Of a stretch of DNA of 64,000 bases, positions 48,693 through 58,022 are shown piece by piece; positions within the stretch are counted from its first letter, which is position 1, and the number at the start of each line of letters is the position of its first letter. Source of the stretch: Psychrobacter sp. JB385. Lineage in GTDB: Bacteria > Pseudomonadota > Gammaproteobacteria > Pseudomonadales > Moraxellaceae. The stretch spans positions 62,001-126,000 of the forward strand of contig NZ_FUKN01000013.1 in the NCBI RefSeq assembly GCF_900163785.1. Direction: 5' to 3'. The notes under the pieces were generated by a model that saw only the letters and a list, made by a program, of their open reading frames with translations, was not told the DNA's origin and did no database searches. A program made the position numbers and the translations under genes.

Positions 48693-49229
48693 ATGAATAT
48701 GGACAGTCAAAAGAACCATCACCAAGAAGCTAGCCATCAGGAAGTCAGGCAATCAGCTTTATCGCATTTAGACAGTGATGGTGACATCACCATGGTTGAT
48801 GTCAGTGGTAAAACTGCCACGACGCGAGAGGCGACTGCGATCGGGCAAGTTCGCTTTCCTAGTGAGATATATCAGCAAATAAAAGCAGCTGATGGTATGA
48901 CCAAAAAAGGAAGCATCACTCAAACCGCGCACATTGCGGGAATTATGGCTGCTAAACGTACGCATGATTTGATTCCCCTTTGTCATCCATTGCCACTCGA
49001 TAAGATTGGCCTAAGTTTTGAATACGATGACGCGCTTGATAGCATCATGGTCAGCGGTGTGGTCAAAGTCACGCATAAGACAGGGGTTGAGATGGAAGCG
49101 TTGACAGCTGTTAGTGTTGCCTGCTTGACCATTTATGATATGACAAAAGCGTTATCACATGACATCGTGATCGATAACGTTCGCCTTATCAATAAAACAG
49201 GTGGTAAGTCAGACTATAAGCATGCTTAG
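48693..49229 (+). CDS. moaC: Cyclic pyranopterin monophosphate synthase MoaC
   Basis: MoaC completes cyclic pyranopterin monophosphate formation from the MoaA product. The 178-residue protein has MVDVSGK near residue 33, HIAGIMAAKRTHDLIPLCHP, and the C-terminal GVEMEALTAVSVACLTIYDM with KSDYKH. Its ATG immediately follows the mobA stop (TAA then ATG), so translation is probably coupled. The first ~25 residues are polar and family-variable. It is followed by a repeat element and then moaD. Confidence 0.96.
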   Translation: MNMDSQKNHHQEASHQEVRQSALSHLDSDGDITMVDVSGKTATTREATAIGQVRFPSEIYQQIKAADGMTKKGSITQTAHIAGIMAAKRTHDLIPLCHPLPLDKIGLSFEYDDALDSIMVSGVVKVTHKTGVEMEALTAVSVACLTIYDMTKALSHDIVIDNVRLINKTGGKSDYKHA

Positions 49230-49296
49230 AGCTGCAAAGCTTGAGAAAAAACATGGTCGTTTGATTGATTAAACGTATGAAGAGTATCAAGCTGGA

Positions 49297-49443
49297 TATA
49301 GTTTGTTTAATATAAAAGAGATGCGATGAGCATGGTGCTCTGCTGGTGTAAATTTTCCTCGCTTGCTGTGCGCTTCGCGTGCCAGAGGCATCGAAAAATT
49401 CATACCAGCCTCACTGTATTATTTTTAAAGTGAATCGACTATA
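49297..49443 (+). repeat. Best-preserved copy of the ~140-bp palindromic repeat (MITE-like)
   Basis: Left end TATAGTTTGTTTAATATAAA and right end (reverse complement TATAGTCGATTCACTTTAAA) are terminal inverted repeats. Inside, CTGGTGTAAATTTT and AAAAATTCATACCAG form a second inverted pair around a GC-rich core containing CGCTTGCTGTGCGC. It lies immediately upstream of moaD, ending 22 bp before its ATG, and so probably provides part of the moaD leader. Confidence 0.75.
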
Positions 49444-49465
49444 GATATTTAGAAGGGAAGGGTTT

Positions 49466-49747
49466 ATGAGTAATACTGCCGTGGTAACCATTGCTGATGC
49501 GACAATGGATATTAACGTTCTATATTTCGCGAGCCTAGCGGATGAAGCCAATTGCCAACAAGAAACGGTCACTGTACAGCAATCGACGTCACTGATTGAA
49601 TTGTATGAGCAGCTTTGCCAAAAGCATCGCTTTAGTCGTCCGCAGTCAGAGCTACGAGTGGCCATCAATGATTATTTTGCAAAATGGACAGACGCTATCG
49701 CTGATGGGGACAGCGTGGTATTTATCACACCTGTCGCTGGCGGCTAG
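49466..49747 (+). CDS. moaD: Molybdopterin synthase sulfur carrier subunit MoaD
   Basis: MoaD is a ubiquitin-like sulfur carrier whose C-terminal Gly-Gly is thiocarboxylated and delivers sulfur to MoaE. The 93-residue protein has the expected fold pattern and ends exactly in PVAGG. The first ~12 residues go beyond E. coli MoaD (81 aa). AGGG precedes the ATG. It is bracketed by two copies of the intergenic repeat (one full, one partial) in the same orientation. Confidence 0.93.
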   Translation: MSNTAVVTIADATMDINVLYFASLADEANCQQETVTVQQSTSLIELYEQLCQKHRFSRPQSELRVAINDYFAKWTDAIADGDSVVFITPVAGG

Positions 49748-49806
49748 TTTTTAACAAAATGTATTCCAGCAGCACTGTATCCGTTTTAAAAAATTAATCG
49801 ACTATA
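49747..49806 (+). repeat. Right half of the palindromic repeat
   Basis: AAAATGTATTCCAGCAGCAC, then a TTTTAAA stretch and the terminal ATCGACTATA, match the right half of the copy at 49297-49443 and begin at the moaD stop. The left half is absent. Confidence 0.6.
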
Positions 49807-49829
49807 AAAATAAAAAATAGAGATAATCA

Positions 49830-50321
49830 ATGACAGATAATGTCCACAGTCATTCCATGACTATTAAGCGTAGCGTTGATGAAGTTTATAAACTGGCTGA
49901 GCGTGATGGTTTTGCCTTGTTAGACACCGCCATTAATGAAGACCGACTGAAAAATACCCTAGACGATGACAGTTGTGGGGCGTTTGTCTGCTTTGAAGGT
50001 CGAGTACGCAATCACAATAATGCCACAAGCGTTGAGCGTTTGACGTACTATGGTTATGAAGATTTGGCACTCAATCAAGGCCGTGCGATCATAGAAGAGG
50101 CCAAAAAGCGGTTTGAGATTACGCACGCTATTGCCATCCACCGTATCGGTGCTCTAGAGATTGGTGATGTGGCCGTCTGGGTTGGCGTGGTATCGGCGCA
50201 TCGTTATCCAGCATTTGATGCGTGCCGCTGGATATTGGATACCATCAAGGCAGATATCCCCGTTTGGAAGCAAGAGTATTATGAGAACGACGCTTCTAAA
50301 TGGCTCAGTAACAATGGCTAA
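49830..50321 (+). CDS. moaE: Molybdopterin synthase catalytic subunit MoaE
   Basis: MoaE combines with two MoaD to convert cyclic pyranopterin phosphate to molybdopterin. The 163-residue protein has the catalytic features GRVRNHN, a conserved YEDLA-containing helix region, IGALEIGDVAVWVGVVSAHR and C-terminal VPVWKQEYYE-like IPVWKQEYYE. Length is typical. It lies about 80 bp after moaD, separated by the partial repeat. Confidence 0.96.
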   Translation: MTDNVHSHSMTIKRSVDEVYKLAERDGFALLDTAINEDRLKNTLDDDSCGAFVCFEGRVRNHNNATSVERLTYYGYEDLALNQGRAIIEEAKKRFEITHAIAIHRIGALEIGDVAVWVGVVSAHRYPAFDACRWILDTIKADIPVWKQEYYENDASKWLSNNG

Positions 50322-50414
50322 GCAATCGCGGCTAAGCAGATCAAGCACAAAAGCAGATATGAGCTACAATTGCTGCTTGCGGCGGCTATTTAGTTAATCG
50401 ATGTATCTGGCACG

Positions 50415-51188
50415 ATGTATTTTCTAAAACCATTCTTTATCCGTGATAACACCCCTACCAATGAGACGAGCAGTGACAGTATGATAGATTCGTCGCTTAT
50501 GTCAGACATGCTGAGTCCATTTTGGGTCAGCATTAAGCTTGCTAGTATCACCACCTTATGTTTATTAGTGTTTGCGACGCCTGTGGCGTATTGGCTGGCG
50601 AAACCCAGCCGTAAACAAAGCATGGCACGCTTTAAAGTTTTAATCATGGGCATCATCGCTATGCCGCTTGTCTTGCCACCCACCGTTATTGGTTTTTATT
50701 TGTTATTGCTACTCAGTCCTAGTATGGGAGTGGGTAAGTGGCTTGCTACTTATCATATTGGCTCTTTTATCTTCACCTTTGAAGGTCTAGTCATCGGCTC
50801 CATTGTCTACTCATTGCCTTTTTACATCCAGCCTGTATATGCCCAGTTTTTGCGCATTCCGCGCAACGTTATGGACGTGGCGCATCTGCTTGAACCCAGC
50901 GCGCTGAAGCGTTTTATCAGAGTGGTTTTGCCACAAGCGCGCACAGGTATTGTGCTTGGGAGCTTGATTAGCTTTGCTCATACGATTGGTGAGTTTGGTG
51001 TGGTGTTGATGATCGGCGGCAGTATCTCAGGGGAGACCAAAGTGGTATCGATTGCGATATATGAGCAAGTCGAGGCGCTTAATTATGAGGCCGCGCACAT
51101 GATGTCAGGTATTCTGATTATTATTGGAATCATTATGGTGGTCTTGATTGCAAGTGTGAGCCGTATGAATCAGCGTTCGTTAAGATAA
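50415..51188 (+). CDS. modB: Molybdate ABC transporter permease ModB
   Basis: ModB is the membrane channel of the molybdate ABC importer. This 257-residue protein has five to six hydrophobic helices and the permease EAA loop region ARTGIVLGSLISFAHTIGEFGVVLM, with PLVLPPTVIGFYLL typical of ModB. The first ~30 residues are hydrophilic, so the true start is probably the ATG of MLSPFWVSI or nearby. It follows moaE within the molybdenum cluster. No modA (binding protein) or modC (ATPase) is found in this window, so its partners must lie elsewhere. Confidence 0.93.
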   Translation: MYFLKPFFIRDNTPTNETSSDSMIDSSLMSDMLSPFWVSIKLASITTLCLLVFATPVAYWLAKPSRKQSMARFKVLIMGIIAMPLVLPPTVIGFYLLLLLSPSMGVGKWLATYHIGSFIFTFEGLVIGSIVYSLPFYIQPVYAQFLRIPRNVMDVAHLLEPSALKRFIRVVLPQARTGIVLGSLISFAHTIGEFGVVLMIGGSISGETKVVSIAIYEQVEALNYEAAHMMSGILIIIGIIMVVLIASVSRMNQRSLR

Positions 51189-51279
51189 CGTGATGAGAAA
51201 TGGGAGTCGCAATTCTTTTATGTTAGACGTTATTAAGACAATTATTTTTATCATATCACGTCGTAAAGATAGCAAATTA

Positions 51280-51966
51280 TCAAGGCTTTGGTATATGAAG
51301 CTTATAGCCCACACCAATTTCAGTTAAAAAATAATTTGGCCTAGAGGGGTTGTCTTCAAGTTTTTGCCGTAAGTTGGACATAAATATCCGCACATAGTGC
51401 TCTTGGTGATTGTGACCCTTGCCCCATACTTCTGTCAGTAGCTGCTGATGTGTCATGACTTTTTCAGCATTTTTGATCAATACCGTCAGTAGCCGATATT
51501 CGATCGGGGTGAGATGAATGTTGTCACCATTTTTACTGACTTGTCTTTGCGCCAAATCAATATTGACGTTGCCGAGTGTCAACTCAACTGGGGTCTCATA
51601 TCCTACTTGCCAGCGCCGCATGTGAGCGTTTACTCTAGCGATCAACTCACCCATGCTAAAGGGTTTTACCAAATAATCATCTGCGCCCAGATTTAACGCT
51701 TTGATTTTATCTTGCTCATCACTGCGCGCCGACAATACCAAAATAGGGAGCGATGACCAAGTTCGAATGTCTAAGATCACATCGCAACCATCTGCATCCG
51801 GTAAACCCAAATCTAAGATAAGTAAATCGGGGCGTCGAGAGGCTGCTTCTATCAACCCTCTATTTGAGCTGTCTGCTGTAAAGACTTGATAGCCTTCTTG
51901 CTCCATGGCAGATTTTATAAATCGGGTAATATGAGCTTCGTCTTCGATAATTAGAATGGTTTTCAT
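51280..51966 (-). CDS. kdpE: Response regulator KdpE
   Basis: KdpE is an OmpR-type regulator that activates kdpFABC under potassium limitation or osmotic stress. The 228-residue protein has a receiver with the acceptor Asp52 in LLILDLGLP, the acidic pair at EDE (8-10), the conserved Lys in LVKPFS, and a C-terminal winged helix with TPIEYRLLTVL and HYVRIFMSNLRQKLE. It overlaps kdpD by four bases (ATGA), so the pair is co-translated. Confidence 0.96.
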   Translation of the reverse strand: MKTILIIEDEAHITRFIKSAMEQEGYQVFTADSSNRGLIEAASRRPDLLILDLGLPDADGCDVILDIRTWSSLPILVLSARSDEQDKIKALNLGADDYLVKPFSMGELIARVNAHMRRWQVGYETPVELTLGNVNIDLAQRQVSKNGDNIHLTPIEYRLLTVLIKNAEKVMTHQQLLTEVWGKGHNHQEHYVRIFMSNLRQKLEDNPSRPNYFLTEIGVGYKLHIPKP

Positions 51967-54785
51967 AGTGCCTTATTTTCTGAATGTATTGTCATCTCTG
52001 ACGCGCCGAGTACAAACTTTTCATCAAACATATCTTGTTCTGATAACGGTTCCCACGGTAGCACTATAACAAATTGTGCGCCGTGCGGCTGGATATTGTG
52101 TGCGCTTAGCGTGCCGCCTAAATGTTTAACCAAATCTCGACTCAATGCCAGACCCAATCCCAGTCCTGTGGTACTACTTTCCGTATCGCCGCGCGTGAAG
52201 CGTTCAAATATTTTTTCCTCCATCCCTATCGGCAAACCTTGGCCACTGTCTGTTACCGTTATTTGATAGTGGGGCAGGTTTTGGTTATGTGGAGGGCTTT
52301 GGTGACGTTGCGAGTTTTGGTTTCTTTGAATATATGATGGTTCATCGAGTGTGGCTTGAATTTCAATAGTCGCACTATCTGGGGTGTAGTTAATCGCATT
52401 GGTCAATAGATTGTTTAAAATCCGCGACAAAATAAGCTCATCCGTATAGATAAAATCTACCGCATGAGGAATGTCTATTTTAATCTGTCGATTTTGTAGA
52501 TAAGGGTCAAGCTGGCGGATATTGCTACCGATGATTTCCTCCAAACTGACCCACTGCTTGTTTAGTTTCATCCCGCCAGACTGGAGTGCCACATAATCTA
52601 AAATATTGATAACCAAACGCTGAATCACACGAGCTTGTTGTTCGATGTCGATTGCCAACTGCTTTTGTTCATCGAGTTCTAAAGGTTGGGTGGCAAGCGA
52701 GGTGGCAAGTCCTGACAGTACGGTAATGGGCGTACGAATATCATGAGATAAGGCTGATAGTAGTGAGCCACGCAGGCGCTCTGATTCCACTCTAATAAGA
52801 GCGTTTTGAGCAACTTTTGCGTAATGCACGCGCTCTAATGCGAGCGTAATTTGCGCGAGCGCCACATCAAGCGTTCGCTGCTGCTCGGGCTGATTAAAAT
52901 TATCGTTATCTGTCGGTTTCAGTGCCAATACTGCCAGCACACGACTAGAGGTTGTAAGCGCTCGATAATGCATAGCGTTGGCAGGTAGGGTATTGGTTGC
53001 CAGACCTGCGCTTTCGTTGTGATCGAACACCCACTGCGCTACCGTCCAATTAAAATCCGCTGGCGCGTTTGGCTCACAAACAAGAAGCAGCTTACCATCG
53101 GCATTTGGCATCACCATGAGAGCTGTGCTCGCGATATGCGTGTTCAGCCATACAATTGACTGACTGATGATTTCGTCATTTTTGCGCGCAGCACTTAAAT
53201 TTTGCGCCAAGTGACTCATCGAGATGGCTTGTTGCTCACGTTTGCGTGCATTTTGCGCCTGAAAGCGTAAGCCTACGGCTAGGTTATTAATGATTAAAGA
53301 GACAATGAGCATGACGGCAAAGGTGACAAGATACTGCACATCGCTCACGCTAAAAGAAAGCTTGGGTTCCACAAAAAATAAATCAAAACTTAGCACACTC
53401 AAAAGCGCGGCAAATATTCCTGGGGCGCGGCCAAAGCGCACGGAGATAAACACGATAACTAATAAATAGAGCATCACCACATTGGCCAAATCAAACCAAC
53501 GCGTCAGGGCGACTAGGCTAACGGTGACAAGCGTACAGCCCAACATCGCTATCAGATAGCCCGTACGATTGTCTGTAGAAGATAAGTCGGAGAGGTTCCA
53601 AAAAGGGGGTTGGCGCTCGGCTGTCAGCTTATTTTTCTGTTTGGTTTGATTGACCAGTATCAAGTCTAAATTCAAATCTTGCTCTGAGATTTGCTTAACC
53701 AATGAGCCGTTAAAATAAGAAGCACCTTGGTTTTGTCCGATAATAATACGTCCAATATTAAATTGATGCGCATAACTGACCAAGCCCTCAGCCACGGTAA
53801 TGGCACTGATAATCTCTGTCTTTGCGCCCAATTCATCTGCTAAGCGTAGGGCATTTAATACGTTTTGTTTATTTTTGGCGCGTTTATAAGGGCTTCTAGG
53901 CGTCTCCACATAAATAACATACCACTGAGAATGTAAGCTGCTGGCAAGTCTTGCAGCATGACGGATAAGGCGTTCGCTATGCTCGCGAGTACTGATGCCG
54001 ACCAAGAGCTGATCTGCCGTATTCCAAATAGAAGATATGCGAGATTGATTGCGATAATCGCGCATATCAGCATCGACCAGATCCGCCGTTCGACGTAAGG
54101 CAAGCTCACGAAGGGCGATTAGATTGCCTTTTCTAAAGAAGTTTTTTATGGCGTGTTTTGCTTGGCTGGGAATGTAGACCTTGCCTTCATGCAGTCGTGC
54201 TAGTAGCTCATCGGCTGGCAAGTCGACCAATACCACTTCGTTTGCTTGATCAAAGAACCAGTCGGGGATGGTTTCTTGTACCACGACGCCTGTGATTTGA
54301 TTCACCACATCGTTTAGGCTCTCTAAATGTTGGACATTAACCGTGGTATAAACACTGATACCCGCTTTTAAGAGCTCATTGACATCATGCCAACGTTTTG
54401 GGTGCCGAGATCCTGGCACATTGCTATGGGCCAGCTCATCCACCAACAAGATATCAGGAGCACGCGCCAACGCCTCATCAATGTCGAACTCTAATAAGGT
54501 TTGCGCCCGATACTCAATCTGATGTAATGGCAGTATTGGTAGTCCCTTTAGCAGCGCCGCTGTCTCACTACGGCCATGCGTTTCTACGATACCGACTAAG
54601 ACATCGAGTCCATGCGCTTGATCTCTTTGAGCGGCCGAGAGCATATCGTAAGTTTTTCCCACGCCTGCCGAAGATCCAAAGAAGATTTTTAGTTTGCCTC
54701 TACTCAGCGTGTCTTCTTGCTGCTTTATTTGCTGCAATAAATCTTCTGGATTGGGTCGCTGATCACTCATGTCTATGTTCGTCAT
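51963..54785 (-). CDS. kdpD: Osmosensitive K+ sensor histidine kinase KdpD
   Basis: KdpD senses external K+ and ionic strength and controls KdpE phosphorylation. From the ATG at 54785 the protein is about 940 residues. Domains in order: an N-terminal KdpD domain with Walker A GSSAGVGKT (about residue 37), a USP-like domain, four membrane helices (about 410-505), a GAF-like region, HisKA with SALSHDIRTPITVLSG and the ATPase domain with GLGLGLALSRDLV. A GTG at 54797 is an alternative start within the 16-bp repeat array. It is longer than E. coli KdpD (894 aa), partly through a Gln/His-rich insertion near the ATPase domain (RNQNSQRHQSPPHNQNLP). Confidence 0.96.
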   Translation of the reverse strand: MTNIDMSDQRPNPEDLLQQIKQQEDTLSRGKLKIFFGSSAGVGKTYDMLSAAQRDQAHGLDVLVGIVETHGRSETAALLKGLPILPLHQIEYRAQTLLEFDIDEALARAPDILLVDELAHSNVPGSRHPKRWHDVNELLKAGISVYTTVNVQHLESLNDVVNQITGVVVQETIPDWFFDQANEVVLVDLPADELLARLHEGKVYIPSQAKHAIKNFFRKGNLIALRELALRRTADLVDADMRDYRNQSRISSIWNTADQLLVGISTREHSERLIRHAARLASSLHSQWYVIYVETPRSPYKRAKNKQNVLNALRLADELGAKTEIISAITVAEGLVSYAHQFNIGRIIIGQNQGASYFNGSLVKQISEQDLNLDLILVNQTKQKNKLTAERQPPFWNLSDLSSTDNRTGYLIAMLGCTLVTVSLVALTRWFDLANVVMLYLLVIVFISVRFGRAPGIFAALLSVLSFDLFFVEPKLSFSVSDVQYLVTFAVMLIVSLIINNLAVGLRFQAQNARKREQQAISMSHLAQNLSAARKNDEIISQSIVWLNTHIASTALMVMPNADGKLLLVCEPNAPADFNWTVAQWVFDHNESAGLATNTLPANAMHYRALTTSSRVLAVLALKPTDNDNFNQPEQQRTLDVALAQITLALERVHYAKVAQNALIRVESERLRGSLLSALSHDIRTPITVLSGLATSLATQPLELDEQKQLAIDIEQQARVIQRLVINILDYVALQSGGMKLNKQWVSLEEIIGSNIRQLDPYLQNRQIKIDIPHAVDFIYTDELILSRILNNLLTNAINYTPDSATIEIQATLDEPSYIQRNQNSQRHQSPPHNQNLPHYQITVTDSGQGLPIGMEEKIFERFTRGDTESSTTGLGLGLALSRDLVKHLGGTLSAHNIQPHGAQFVIVLPWEPLSEQDMFDEKFVLGASEMTIHSENKAL

Positions 54786-54796
54786 TAAGGCACTCA

Positions 54797-54876
54797 CTTA
54801 TCATGGCGCTCGTCTATTATGGTACTCACTTATTATGGCGCTCATTTATTATCGCACCTACTTATCACTGTGCGCA
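54797..54876 (-). repeat. Five 16-bp tandem repeats at kdpC-kdpD junction
   Basis: Five contiguous 16-bp units (CTTATCATGGCGCTCG, TCTATTATGGTACTCA, CTTATTATGGCGCTCA, TTTATTATCGCACCTA, CTTATCACTGTGCGCA) fill the gap between kdpC and kdpD. The unit boundary coincides with the start of the extended kdpD frame. No spacers separate units, so it is not CRISPR. Confidence 0.7.
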
Positions 54877-54897
54877 CTGCTTGTTGCTTAGTGTAAA

Positions 54898-55623
54898 TCA
54901 ATTGACACGAGACATCTCATCTAATGCTAAGTTGACAGCCAATACGTTCACGCGAGGCTCGCCCAGCCAATGAAGCTGGCGACCTTCTGTATGAGCATCA
55001 ATCATTTTTTGTACTTGCTCGCTACTGATGCCTCGTATGCGTGCCACTCTATTTACTTGCCACTCGGCAGCAGCAGGGGAGATATGTGGATCTAATCCAC
55101 TACCTGACATGGTGACCAAGTCAAGAGGAATGGGCGTGGTGTTTTGTGGATCGGCTGCTTTAAGTTTTTGTACTTGCGTCTCTACATTGGTGACCAACTC
55201 AGGGTTTAGTGGACCTAAGTTGCTGCCCGATGATTGCGCTGCATCGTAGCCATCTCCAGCGGCTGATGGGCGAGTCCACAGGTATTCTGGTTGATCAAAT
55301 GTCTGGCCAATGAGCGTAGAGCCAACCAAGCTGCCGTTTTGCTCTATCATGCTGCCGTTGGCTTTGTTCGGCATGGTTACTTGCGCGACGCCTGTCATTA
55401 ATAAGGGATAGCATAAACCTAAAGTGATGGCTAAGACGATAAATAACGACAATGCGGGTTTGAGCATGGGCATGCGAGTGGCCGTCTGATCAAGTTTTGC
55501 GCTTTCGTTGTCTTTACCATTGTCATTATCGTTAATATGTGAGTGTTCAGCGTTCATAGGAGAAGCAGGTTGCGTCGCGTTACTAGAAGGCATGGGATAG
55601 TTAGGTTGCATAGTCGTTATCAT
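54898..55623 (-). CDS. kdpC: K+-transporting ATPase subunit KdpC
   Basis: KdpC is the small single-span subunit of the KdpFABC K+ pump and stabilises ATP binding. The 241-residue frame contains the family core from LKPALSLFIVLAITLGLCYPLL through NKANGSMIEQNGSLVGSTLI, GSNLGPLNPEL and the periplasmic LPLDLVTMSGSGLDPHISPA segment. The first ~50 residues, before MPMLKPALS, are Asn/Asp-rich and not found in E. coli KdpC (190 aa); the true start could be the internal ATG. It lies 11 bp after kdpB. Confidence 0.95.
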   Translation of the reverse strand: MITTMQPNYPMPSSNATQPASPMNAEHSHINDNDNGKDNESAKLDQTATRMPMLKPALSLFIVLAITLGLCYPLLMTGVAQVTMPNKANGSMIEQNGSLVGSTLIGQTFDQPEYLWTRPSAAGDGYDAAQSSGSNLGPLNPELVTNVETQVQKLKAADPQNTTPIPLDLVTMSGSGLDPHISPAAAEWQVNRVARIRGISSEQVQKMIDAHTEGRQLHWLGEPRVNVLAVNLALDEMSRVN

Positions 55624-55634
55624 CCGTATTGTGG

Positions 55635-57773
55635 TTATACCAAGTGCAGTGCGTTAATAATAAGGTCAATCAGTTTGATGCCGACGAAGGGTAAAAGTAG
55701 CCCGCCCAAGCCGTATATCATTAAGTTGCGACGTAATAGATTGATGGCAGAATCAGGTCTATAAGTGACGCCGCGCAGCGCTAAGGGAATAAGAAACACA
55801 ATAATTAACGCGTTAAAAATAATGGCGGACAAAATGGCGCTTTTGGGACTGCCCAACTGCATAATGTCGAGCACCCCAAGCGCTGGGTAGGTACTGGCAA
55901 AGGCGGCTGGGATAATCGCAAAATACTTGGCGATATCGTTTGCAAGACTGAACGTCGTCAAAGCACCGCGAGTCATCAACATCTGCTTACCCGTTTGTAC
56001 CACTTCAATGAGCTTGGTCGGATTTGAGTCCAAATCAACCATGTTGGCCGCTTCTTTGGCGGCTTGAGTCCCGCTGTTCATAGCGACAGCCACGTCGGCT
56101 TGAGCCAAAGCAGGCGCGTCATTGGTACCATCGCCAGTCATAGCGACCAGTTTGCCTTGACGTTGATAACTGCGTATTCTCTCCAGTTTTTGTTCTGGCG
56201 TGGCTTCTGCCATAAAGTCATCCACGCCCGCTTCAGCGGCAATAGCGGCAGCAGTTAGGGGATTGTCACCAGTGATCATAACGGTGGTAATACCCATCTT
56301 ACGCAGTTCAGCAAAGCGCTCTTTTATGCCCGATTTGACCACGTCTTTTAGCTCTATGATGCCAAGTAGCTGTCCGCTGTCGGCCACAAGCAGTGGCGTA
56401 CTACCGCGGCGAGCGACTTCTGCGACTTGTTGATCTAGATTATTGGGCAGCTTGCCGCCTTGGGCTTCAACCCACTTTATGATTGCATCAAAAGCGCCTT
56501 TACGAATATGGCGACCATCAATATCTGTGCCACTCATACGCGTTTGTGCGGTAAATTCAATCGTGTCAAACGAACGCGCTTTCCATACCTTATCGTCGAT
56601 ATCAAAACGACTTTGCGCAAGCTTGACGATACTTCGGCCTTCTGGCGTCTCATCGGTTAAAGAGCTGATGAGAGCTACCTCGGCAAGCTGGCTTTCTGTT
56701 ACGCCTTGGGCAGGAACAAATAGCGCCGCTTGGCGATTGCCATAAGTGATGGTGCCCGTTTTGTCGAGTAGTAAGACGTCAACATCACCTGCCGCTTCTA
56801 CCGCGCGTCCAGAAGTCGCGATGACGTTGGCTTGCATCATGCGGCTCATACCGGCAACGCCAATGGCTGATAATAAACCGCCAATGGTGGTCGGTATCAA
56901 ACATACCAATAATGCCACCAATACTACGATAGATATCGGCTCGCCATTGCCTGAAGACAGCACGGCAAATTGTGAAAAAGGCAATAACGTGACACACACC
57001 ATCAAAAAGATCAGGGTCAATGCGACTAATAAAATGGTCAAGGCGATCTCATTGGGTGTCTTGGTACGTTTTGCCCCTTCTACCAACGAAATCATACGAT
57101 CCAAAAACCCTTGTCCTGGGGCTTGCGTGATACGAATCATGAGCCAATCGGACAATACTTTGGTGCCGCCCGTCACCGCATTAAAATCACCACCACTTTC
57201 ACGAATGACAGGGGCTGACTCGCCCGTGATCGCCGATTCGTCTACTGAGGCTAGGCCTTCTATGACCTCGCCATCAGCAGGAATGATTTCGCCTGCATTG
57301 ACCAACACGATGTCATCTTGATTTAGCGCCGTCGCTTGAATCATCGTTGAAGTTGAGCGTCTATCAGCATTCGTCAGTTTGCGAGCTTGGACATCTTGGC
57401 GTGCCTGTTTAAGGCTGGCGGCTTGGGCTTTACTGCGACCTTCTGCCAAGGCCTCAGCGAAGTTTGCAAACAACAGCGTAAACCACAGCCAAAAAGTAAT
57501 GGCTAGCGTAAAACCAACACCTGATTGGGACTGAGTCAGCATGGTGATGGCCAAAATGCTGGTCAGCAATGAGCCGATATAAACCACGAACATCACGGGA
57601 TTGCGCCATTGGACTCTTGGATCAAGTTTAAGTAACGCGGCTTTTAACGCTGGCTTGATCAAAGCAGGATCAAGTAGTCCTTGTGTAGGTTTTTTGGGCG
57701 CGCCTGACTGATTGGGATCTTGTTGTGACTGCAAATGGGGGGACTGCTCGTTAGGATCTGATATAACCTTCAT
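55635..57773 (-). CDS. kdpB: K+-transporting P-type ATPase KdpB
   Basis: KdpB is the ATP-hydrolysing subunit of the high-affinity KdpFABC pump. From the ATG at 57773 (GAGGA upstream) it is 712 residues. It shows the actuator TGES (about residue 183), the phosphorylated Asp337 in [21 protein letters not shown] and the conserved intramembrane region. The first ~35 residues are polar and exceed the E. coli protein; an ORF extension to 57854 has no ribosome binding support. Order kdpA-kdpB-kdpC is standard. Confidence 0.97.
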   Translation of the reverse strand: MKVISDPNEQSPHLQSQQDPNQSGAPKKPTQGLLDPALIKPALKAALLKLDPRVQWRNPVMFVVYIGSLLTSILAITMLTQSQSGVGFTLAITFWLWFTLLFANFAEALAEGRSKAQAASLKQARQDVQARKLTNADRRSTSTMIQATALNQDDIVLVNAGEIIPADGEVIEGLASVDESAITGESAPVIRESGGDFNAVTGGTKVLSDWLMIRITQAPGQGFLDRMISLVEGAKRTKTPNEIALTILLVALTLIFLMVCVTLLPFSQFAVLSSGNGEPISIVVLVALLVCLIPTTIGGLLSAIGVAGMSRMMQANVIATSGRAVEAAGDVDVLLLDKTGTITYGNRQAALFVPAQGVTESQLAEVALISSLTDETPEGRSIVKLAQSRFDIDDKVWKARSFDTIEFTAQTRMSGTDIDGRHIRKGAFDAIIKWVEAQGGKLPNNLDQQVAEVARRGSTPLLVADSGQLLGIIELKDVVKSGIKERFAELRKMGITTVMITGDNPLTAAAIAAEAGVDDFMAEATPEQKLERIRSYQRQGKLVAMTGDGTNDAPALAQADVAVAMNSGTQAAKEAANMVDLDSNPTKLIEVVQTGKQMLMTRGALTTFSLANDIAKYFAIIPAAFASTYPALGVLDIMQLGSPKSAILSAIIFNALIIVFLIPLALRGVTYRPDSAINLLRRNLMIYGLGGLLLPFVGIKLIDLIINALHLV

Positions 57774-58022
57774 GTTGGTATTCCTCACATAATCATAAAA
57801 ATGGGTCGATTCATTGTTGGGGTATAGAGTCAATCTGTAGTCAATCCAAAACAAAAGTGGTACATATCGTCATCCAGTTCTACTGGATGCAATTTTTCTC
57901 ACTGGCTGTTCGCAAGCGTGACAGAGGCTTCGAAAAATGCACCCCAGCAGAACGGTACTTTTTTTAAAATGGATCAGTAAAATGATGAATAAGATGACTC
58001 AGTGCTAGCCGATATAAAACGG
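57774..58022. other. kdpA-kdpB intergenic gap with repeat
   Basis: Unusual for the kdpFABC operon, where kdpA and kdpB are normally adjacent, this 249-bp gap holds a copy of the intergenic repeat (57837-57979) inserted between the two genes. Confidence 0.7.
57837..57979 (+). repeat. Copy of the palindromic intergenic repeat within the kdp operon
   Basis: The left end TAGTCAATCC and right end GGATCAGTA are weak inverted repeats. The core TTCGCAAGCGTGACAGAGG is identical to the copy at 3471 and the surrounding CTTCGAAAAATGCACCCCAG matches the other copies. CATCCAGT/CTGGATG forms a small internal hairpin. It lies between kdpA and kdpB. Confidence 0.65.

Noticed and set aside
49297..49806. Composite transposon around moaD
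   Set aside because: The flanking repeats are short, one is only a half-copy, and no transposase is present; co-mobilisation of moaD is not supported.
54797..54876. CRISPR array
   Set aside because: The five 16-bp units are contiguous with no spacers and are degenerate; no cas genes are nearby.
54398..54973. 191-codon plus-strand frame
   Set aside because: Lies antisense to kdpD, which has complete domain support; Cys/His-rich shadow composition.
56746..57321. 191-codon plus-strand frame
   Set aside because: Antisense shadow of kdpB, whose catalytic motifs are all intact.
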